64,000 bases of DNA from Rattus norvegicus (lineage: Eukaryota; Chordata; Mammalia; Rodentia; Muridae), in contig NC_086029.1 in assembly GCF_036323735.1 (NCBI RefSeq), positions 14,369,816 through 14,433,815 on the forward strand, written 5' to 3'. Below the pieces are notes generated by a model, which was given only the letters and a program-made list of their open reading frames with translations, ran no database searches and was not told the DNA's origin. Position 1 is the stretch's first letter, and each line of letters starts with the position of its first letter. The translations under genes and the position numbers were made by a program. Shown here piece by piece: positions 56,373-64,000 of this stretch.

Positions 56373-59300
56373 CTTCCACAATGAAATGAAAATTAATTAT
56401 GCATACTTGTGGCTTGTGTGCTTTCTCCAATATGTTGCAAATGGAGTGTGGCTAAGACAAAATGAACTAGAAGCTGAATAGGAGGATCTATAGCATATTT
56501 CAAGACAGTGTGGCAGGGTAATGTATATGCTATGCCTGGTGTGAATATAAGCCTGTGGAATGTGGTATCCACTGGTTTTCTTGTCCAAGACAACAAAGAT
56601 GCAGGCAGATTCTTCACTGAGGTACAATAAAGGCAAATACTTTATGTCTTCTAGAGAGAAATGTGAGTGTATCCATTGAGTATAATAATACTATGTACTA
56701 TGTACTTAATTGCATATAATAATACTTGACAATCATTATGGTAATCCAAAGAAATGGAGAATTATCCACCACAAGGACTAATAGCAATGGCAAGAAATCT
56801 TAATAAATCCAGTATAAGGATACTCTCTCTTGCATGGTGTCACCTGTCAATAAAGAGCTGAATGTCCAGTACCAAAGCAGGGGAAAATAAGGAGGACTTC
56901 CAGGAAAAGATAGGAATTCTGGGAAAGAGTCATATGCAAGAAATTCACCACAGAGATGTGGAGAAAGTCAGGCCTATAAAACTGAGGGGAGGTAACCAGC
57001 CACATGGAATGCATAGAGCAGTATAAATGGGTTAGTAAGTGGGTTGGGGAACAAGCTCAGCTTAGGGCCTAGGCATTAATTCATAAATAGATAAGCCCCA
57101 ATGTCATTTTTGGGAACTGGAGTGAATGCAAAAATTCTGGACAGGTACAACACAACATAGAGATTAGGTTTTAATATACTTGTTTTGTAAATCATAACTT
57201 TGATAAAACTCCATAACACATCAACTTTTAAATAAATGCCCTCCCACCATAAATTAGGTAGAAGTAGGCAGAAAATATGTGTGATCCTTTGTCACTCAAT
57301 AGTTCAAGGACTTCGCTGTGCCTCACAACTAATAATATGTCCTTGAAAATTTTAATTCAGCATTTTGTACCTTTCAATCAACTTTTGCTTTCATAGTTTT
57401 CTTTGTGCCATTCTCCAAAACATGATGTTTTTGACCTTTTATCCCTGCTATAAGACTGACCTATGTTACTCTATCTTGCTTCTTCCATTTTTCTGTGTCC
57501 ATAATGAACTAACTGTTTATAGAGTTTGTTTCCTCAAAAGATTTCTTTTTCTTCATACATCTCTAGAAAAAATAATTGTAGAGGAAACTAAGTTGTGCCT
57601 CTAGGCTTTTTCTAAGAGTATAGTCATTATTAATGTTCCTCCTGACAGAGTTCACCCATGTTCTGATAAAGTCGAAAATCACCTTGCCTGAAGGAAATAA
57701 AAATTGCAAAATAAAATGCAGAATTTCTATTATGTTTTACATTTTATGCATTTTATGCTATATGATCTTTAGGAAAATATGGTGTTATACGGACATTGTA
57801 TGATATGCCCATACACAGGATAAACAAAACCTGTTGTTTTTCACTTATATTTTAATTTTGTAAGCCACACACTAGTATCTTCATTATGAAATATCAAAAT
57901 TAATTAGATTAAAATTGCTTATGATGATTAACATTAACTTTATCCCTTAATGATGAGTAGATCCTTTTATAAGGATAAGCTCAAGTGTAATCCTTCAGTA
58001 GCCCTGGGCTACTTAATGAAAACTTAACCTTATGCCTCCATGAAGCATATTAGCTGGATATATTCAATTACAAGACATTTAATATATTATTAATTTAATG
58101 AAATATATATAATATAACCAGATATTTTATGCTATATGACAATACTAACATAAATGTTTTATTTGTATAACAAATCGTGCAATTTATTTGCCTATTTTCC
58201 TTGCTATTTATTACCTGCTTTTTAGAATTTGCTTTCCTTCCATATCACCATTTATCTGCTTCATTCATCATCATTATGATATGAGCTGATATGATACAAA
58301 TATTAATGCAACTAAATTTCTGCTATAGAAGCAGCCAACATATTCTAGGTACATGCTATGTGTTCATCTAAGTATTACGATTGTCAAATCTTAGGATATT
58401 TTTATTTTATGTAAAAAAAGTAAAAATTATAACTAAAATCACTTTCCAGGTATCTGTAATATTTAAATGCCAAAAAATGTATATGTGTATGAATATATAT
58501 ATGTATATTATGTGTATATATACCTTAATAACCTTTTCCATATACCACTCATATAAGTAGAGGGGTATCTTTTCTTGATTTTACTTGCATTTTCTCAGTT
58601 GATTTGTGAAAGTAGAACTCTTCCATTTACGAATTGCATCATTTTATCTATAATTATTACTCGTTTTCCATTAACATTTTATTTTACATTTTGCAGGAAT
58701 TTCCTCTGTCTTAAAATTGTTCATCTTGGAAAAAAAGCTCTTTTAAGATTCAGAATGATCTTAAAGGATGTGAAACATCCCACTCTTCTCTAAAACTCTG
58801 GAAATAATTAACTCCAAAGCTTCAGAAAGCCCTTGAAGCTGACAAAGTGAATTGGGCTCCTTTCCCACAAAGGTTAAATATGCATGTACTATTAAGAGAC
58901 ACTCTCAGACTAGGCAAGCTGCCTGAGAAAGACATTCTACAGCCTGCTGGTAAGTCATTCATTAAACTCTAGGTTTCCAACTTTCTTGAGTCTTTACCCA
59001 TGCTGAGATGGGTTTTAGAAGTGTAGGTAGCTTGAGTCCTTCTACTGTTATAAGTATCCCATTGCTCTTCTCTTGTTAAAAAACAAACCCTCATTGATAT
59101 CACCTGATTGGTGTTATTATTTTGGTCTGTAGTTATTTTCCCCTTTTGGCAAGTAGATTTTCCTTTGTATCCTAATGATTGGAAGTATGAATCTATTCTG
59201 GATATATCTCTCATGTGATACAGTGCTAAAACATCCCTCTTAGTCTTTATTTTGATGTATGCTTTTTTGCCATTAAGTATATAAAATGTTAATATATTTG

Positions 59301-59775
59301 ATTTTCTTTTATATCTTATTTAATAAAAACCTCCATATGTGTCAAAATTACAAACATCTATCATATTTTTCTGAAAATGAAATATCTAAAAATTTATTTA
59401 TACTGTCTAGTGATATAAAATAGACATTTGAATATGAAAATTATTTGAAGAGTATTCTCTGTGACTGGTCGTGTATAGTCATCAATAGCAAAGAGAACTA
59501 TAACTTACATTGCTTCCAGAGTAAGCAACATGGAGAGAAAGGAGGAGGGAAATAGTGAAGAAACATTGGCCAGAATATTTTCTGTAAGTTTATAAAGAAT
59601 ATTATTGAACAAAAATACATAAATACATAAGTTGAGGTCAAAAGTTAAACTCTGAATATTTACTGAAATACGGAAGAGGTAGAAAAAGGTCAGTAAAAAG
59701 CAAAAGCAAAGTTACAAGAATGGACAGTGGCAAGTTCAGTTTTGCTGCACTGCAGTCTTCGTGAGGAGCGATAAA
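56373..59775. other. 3.4 kb AT-rich sequence, no gene; possible old repeat at about 56870-57130
   Basis: The less AT-rich 56870-57130 stretch may be a decayed LTR but I could not assign it. TATA-type low complexity lies at 58490-58525. Short frames (up to 81 codons) show no domain. Confidence 0.4.
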
Positions 59776-59999
59776 GCCTGGGCAGATGGGTCAATGGTTA
59801 AGATCACTGAATGCACACTTCTTCTTGAGGACCAGTATTCAAGTTATAGCACCCATTGACAGCTCACAACCATTTGTACAGTCTTTGCATATCCAACTCA
59901 TTCTTGATTTCTCCAGTACTAGACATGCACATAATGCACAGACATTTATGATGACAAAATACACATATAAAGTATGTATGGAAGCATGTGTACGTGCAT

Positions 60000-60000
<1 letters not shown>
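59776..60000 (+). mobile_element. B3 SINE, sense, diverged
   Basis: 'agcctgggcagatgggtcaatggttaagatcactg' matches the B3 head. 'ttcaagttatagcacccattgacagctcacaacc' and '...tagacatgcacataatgcacagac' follow B3 order, and the tail runs into the CA repeat. Confidence 0.8.

Positions 60001-60036
<36 letters not shown>
60001..60036. repeat. (CA)n microsatellite
   Basis: About 17 AC units in the tail of the B3 element. Confidence 0.95.
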
Positions 60037-60041
<5 letters not shown>

Positions 60042-60045
60042 TGAG

Positions 60046-60114
60046 TCAGAGACAGAGACAGAGAGAGACAGAGAAAGACAGAGAAAAACAGAGAGAGACA
60101 GAGACAGAAAGACC
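60046..60114. repeat. (GACAGA)n purine-rich tract
   Basis: Imperfect GACAGA/GAGAGACA units of about 70 bp. Confidence 0.85.
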
Positions 60115-60119
60115 AGGCA

Positions 60120-61060
60120 GGCGTCCCTCATCTAGGTGCTGCCCATGGAATATTGATGTATGAGGGTTGTGCAGAACTGACGCCATCCCTCAACTGGATA
60201 TCTTGGTAGAACTGGTCCTTGGGGCATCAGTCTAGGAGAGACAATCCTGCCCTTTAGTAGTTGCAATACTCTGGAGAGCATATTTCGGGAGTTGTACATG
60301 AGCGGATCTCCAGTGATACTAATGTGGGAGATGGCCTTACCACTTGTAGAAGGCCTTTACCCCCTTGCCTCTCACCACATGTGGCAGCCAGGAGACCAGG
60401 CCCTGGGTTCATGAGGGCAGAAGAGCTGTCCCTGCCCCTCAACAGCTGGTGCACTCCAGGAAGTAAGCCCTACACCTTGCCTGCCTCAGCAACATAATAG
60501 AGCTGGCCATGGATGAGGGATGGGGAGAGGTTCAAGTGAGATGATCTAAAGGATGAGAATGTGCAACCTCTTTCCCTACCTTTTGCCCTTGGCACTGGCT
60601 GTAGAAAGTTGTTCCTGACAAAATCACAAGAGAGAGTAGCTGGCCCAGCCGCTTCACCCACTGTACCACTCCAGAGAGCAGACTGTACACCTCACCTGGG
60701 CAGCACAGTAGAGCAGTTACTGGATGTGGAAGAGCAGACCTTGCCTCTTGTCCTTTGGGAGATACACCGTCTTCCCTTCCCCCATCTCTGATCATCTGCA
60801 GCAAGCTGGAGAGCTGACCCTAGTGTCATGAAACTGAGAGAAACAGTCGTATCCTTCACCGGTTGCAACACTGTTGAGAGCAGGTTCTGTACCTCATCTG
60901 GGCGGAAGGGTAGAGATGGCCCTGATACTAGGGGTTGCTTATGAGCCAGCCCTAAGGGCATGAGAGCAGGTGATGGGGTGACTAGCTCAGGCCCAAACCC
61001 AAGGCTTTGAATTGGCCCACCCCAACATCAACCCTATCAATAAACCGCTAGAGTGCATAA
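60120..61060 (+). repeat. Degenerate satellite-like tandem block (MurSatRep-like)
   Basis: GC-richer than its surroundings. A composite motif ('...ctggagagca...gtacacctcacctgggcagcacagtagagctggcc') recurs in diverged form near 60268, 60445, 60668 and 60872, spaced about 175-220 bp. I recall this wording from a murine satellite-type repeat (MurSatRep1), but the name is from memory. Open frames of 76-90 codons on both strands result from the higher GC content. Confidence 0.5.
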
Positions 61061-61204
61061 ATGGTCTTTTCCTCTAGATCCAAAACTGCAGTATCTCCAT
61101 GACACGGAGCAACAACAGGATGTTTGAGAGGAGTTACAGCAAAGTTCCAGTATCAATAGAGTAGCAGAAGCCAAAAACCTCTTGAGGAGTCACTGTAATA
61201 AAAA

Positions 61205-61292
61205 TTTGCCAGCCATGGATGAATGGATGGATGGATGTTCACACCAGATGATAGATGGATGGATACATAGACTGACAGACAGACAGACGATA
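61205..61292. repeat. (GGAT)n / (GACA)n tetranucleotide tract
   Basis: Clusters of atgg/gatg and cagacaga units at 61213-61290. Confidence 0.85.
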
Positions 61293-62914
61293 GATGATCT
61301 CTACTAGTGCTATGCTCAGATACCTTGAGGAACACCAAGTAACTTGGTCTGGAAGCAGCTGAAAGGAAGCAAGAGAGAAGTAGGCTAAGAGGTCAGGGAC
61401 TAATTTTTTTTTTTTGCAAAAGCACAAAGAACTGTGAACAAGAGGGTGTACTATGGGACACTGTGACCCACTACAGCTTCCACAATGAGATTTTATTTTT
61501 CTTTTAGGTAGAGGTCGCAAGGATGGACGGCAGATATGAGGAAAGGATGAGTAGGATTAAGGTGCATGATGTAAAATTCAAAGAGAACCAATAAAATGTT
61601 TAAGAAAATCAAATAAAAATCACAAGTAGGGAGAACATCGAGTCTTCTTCAAAGGTTCCAGTCAGTGATGTGTGGTAGGAGACCTAAAATGTCATTGTGT
61701 GAGACTGTGCAGATAAAATCTAAATTATAGGATGTTAGAGATTCTGGGACTGTGGGACTAGATCCAGTCTAAGAGAACGATTATTTGTGCCACTAAAAGC
61801 TAAAAGCTTGGGTAGGCAATATTGAAAATACTAGTGATTCCTGGGGGTTGAGGGTCAGAGATTCAGGATATATAAAGCACACAGATTTTAGAACAATGGT
61901 CTTTATAATACTACCAGAATACTACCAGCATGGATACTTGCCACAATACATTTGTTAAAACCAATGGGATATACAGAACCATGGTATGAATGTGAAATAC
62001 TTTCTTAAAATTTCTGTTTCTAAGGGTTAACCTGCTGATAGGCTCTTTCAGAAGACTCGAAACTTTAGTTGATCAACATCGGGTTGAAGGATATAGATTA
62101 CAGAGGTGAGATATATTCTCAGGGATTCTACCTTGTTCTCATGTGCTTCTGTTTTCCCTAACTGGGAACTATGAGATGATCAATAAGCCTTCTATCATGC
62201 TCCCGTTCCAAGTATTTCCTGCTATGTGTCACGTAACATACTTTACCGAAAATGGACTGAAAGTTCTGAAACCCTGGACCCAAATACAATATTTCCAGCA
62301 CACATTGTTTTCCTTTGGGCATTGATCAGGACTGTAAAGTTAACACAAAATTCTAAGGTAAACTCTGAGTAAATTCTATGGTAAAATTATGCATCATTGC
62401 ATGCTGTCAGCCAACAAGTCTACAACATATTTGCAGGGTGTTGATGAGTTTTAGATTCTTATCTTACAGATATTTGATATGGTCAGGGTTATAAACACGT
62501 CTGATTAATTTTTTTCCTTAGGAATATCTTCTCCTATAAATGACTACTCTCTTTACATATCTCTGGCCAAGTATATGTTCAGACTTGTCAGTGATATTTT
62601 TATGTTAGTGGCTGATTTCTTATGGTAGACTTTTATGAATCATTGTACATTTTGGATCGTAATCTTCTTCCATTTATGAATTTTGGTTTCTACTGTCTCC
62701 ACAGGTCTTTGGCAAGTGCAAGCAAACAAGCAAAATTTAACAATTTGAATTTTAATGAAAACAATTAAGTCGTTCTTTTTGAAAATAAGAATATTCAGAC
62801 GTTTGCCTTTTCTACTCAAATAATGAAAATGAACAGTGTTGTGGTAATAGAGTAACAGTAGTGTTTGGCCTTAAAAGGGAAGAACCGATTAAGAAAGAGA
62901 TAAATAACGAGACT
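61293..62914. other. Unique sequence, no gene; repeat-like end at about 61480-61620
   Basis: The stretch 61490-61600 ends with 'ggtgcatgatgtaaaattcaaagagaaccaataaaatg', which looks like the A-rich 3' end of an interspersed or satellite-associated repeat continuing from the preceding block. The remainder is unremarkable. Confidence 0.4.
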
Positions 62915-63110
62915 AAAGAAATGTCTCAGTGATTAAGCATGTATGCTGTGCTTGCAGAGGGCTCCAGTTTGGTGCCCAGAACCCACATGGGTAATGCACA
63001 GCTGACTGTGACTTCCGCTCCTGGTATATTCACTGAATTTCTTCTGGTGTCAGCAGGCACTAAACTGGCTTACACATATTTAAAAAAGTACAAATTATAT
63101 ATATTAAAAA
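62915..63110 (+). mobile_element. B3 SINE, sense, diverged
   Basis: 'gaaatgtctcagtgattaagcatgtatgctgtgcttgcagaggg...ggtgcccagaacccacatggg...agctgactgtgacttccgctcc...cttctggtgtcagcaggcac' follows B3 order and ends in an A/T-rich tail. Confidence 0.82.
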
Positions 63111-64000
63111 GTAGGTGGTTCAAAGGACTCAGCATCATTGCTTGTCTTCTAATGATAGAGGTGAGAAACCTAAACTGACCTCAGTATATAGATTTCTGAA
63201 TCATTTAGTTCCAGCAAATTGGATTTTTGAAAAAAATAACATTTAGAAACTTTATTTTAATTCTACTCCTGGTTGCAGGGGAAAACTTCAACTTTAAAGC
63301 AAGGGTAAATGAAAGATAATACACCAAGTTAGAATGTCCTTTATTGTAAATATTGTGCACATTTTTGTTTTATTTCATATTTATTTACAGATACCACCAT
63401 TTGTTTTCCTAAAAGTAAACTGCTGTGAAGAATTTGATATAAAAGTTTGAAACTTAAATTTGAGTATTTTTCTGAACTGTTTTGCATTTAACTTTTTGAC
63501 TAAGAGTAATGTGAGTCCCTTGCTTTTTGTAGGACTCTGGGAAGTTCACTTTCCATTATAAATTGGAAAACATCAAAAAACTTTTGTCAACAAACTTCTG
63601 GATTGCATAATTTCCCCTGACTTTTCCACTTTGCTTTGGCTTTAGGGTACTTTACAAAGAGAAAAGAAAAGCATTGGAAAACGAGAAAATCTCCAAACAT
63701 CAGTTTTAATTTCTTATAAAAGGTATGTTGTTGATTAAAGAACTCAATTTTCACTAATGAGAACCTGATCTGCTCTAGGACCAATCTCTTAATCTTCAGT
63801 CTGTGAAGTCAAAAGTACAAAGGGAACCATGAGCAGAATGAGTCAAAAAGGTTTGGGAAGTGTTTAAGCAATGAGTTTTGTTTGGAAGTTGAGTTATCAC
63901 AGGTAAACAGAGCTGGTGTGCACTTCAATGTGCCAAGCACAGGGACAAGTTGGAAAAATGATGTCACTTGTATTTACTACAGTCATTTGCTAGAGAGAAA
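63111..64000. other. Unique AT-rich sequence, no gene seen
   Basis: Nothing recognised up to the window edge. Confidence 0.5.

Noticed and set aside
60261..60961. Several 63-90 codon frames on both strands as possible genes
   Set aside because: They lie in a degenerate satellite-like block with higher GC content. None has a recognisable domain, and frames on both strands overlap.

Overview
The window looks like a gene-poor, AT-rich stretch of rat (Rattus) nuclear genome. The evidence is a near-consensus ID SINE with tRNA-type A and B boxes (16688-16781), murid B1, B2, B3 and B4 SINEs, LINE-1 copies of rat type whose ORF1 carries 66-bp coiled-coil repeats, and long (CA)n and (CT)n microsatellites. 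I recognise no host protein-coding exon, tRNA gene, rRNA gene, CRISPR array or bacterial feature. Nearly every long open reading frame belongs to LINE-1 or lies antisense to it.

Layout. 1-3.2 kb: AT-rich sequence, a MaLR-like LTR, an antisense L1 3' end and an endogenous-retrovirus-like segment. 3.6-5.9 kb: a minus-strand L1 with an inverted 5' segment, bounded by a 12-bp direct repeat. 9.2-15.2 kb: a 6-kb sense L1 (L1-A) with a perfect 15-bp target-site duplication (TSD). 16-24.6 kb: mostly unique DNA with ID, B4, B1 and B2 insertions and a probable solo LTR with a duplicated TATA segment. 24.6-26.3 kb: a 5'-truncated antisense L1. 27-43 kb: SINEs, LTR remnants, short L1 3' ends (one nested in another) and a 361-bp direct duplication of non-repeat DNA at 41.66 and 42.93 kb. 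43.5-44.7 kb: two L1 3' ends head to head. 44.9-51.4 kb: a 6.5-kb sense L1 (L1-B) with about 730 bp of 5'UTR and a perfect 12-bp TSD. 52.5-64 kb: an old Lx-type L1 end, more SINEs, a (TG)n/(CA)n palindrome and a degenerate satellite-like block.

The genes that work together are those of LINE-1: ORF1p (RNA-binding trimer) and ORF2p (endonuclease and reverse transcriptase), which also mobilise the B1, B2 and ID SINEs. Neither large L1 can be autonomous. L1-A has a nonsense codon early in ORF1, several ORF2 frameshifts, and changes in both the endonuclease (GDFN to GDFK) and the reverse transcriptase (FADD to FAGD). L1-B has a 7-bp deletion that removes the ORF1p C-terminal domain, three ORF2 nonsense codons and two frameshifts, although its endonuclease domain reads through intact.

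All alignments were made by eye between copies inside the window. Family names come from recognition, not a search, and the edges of old repeats are approximate.
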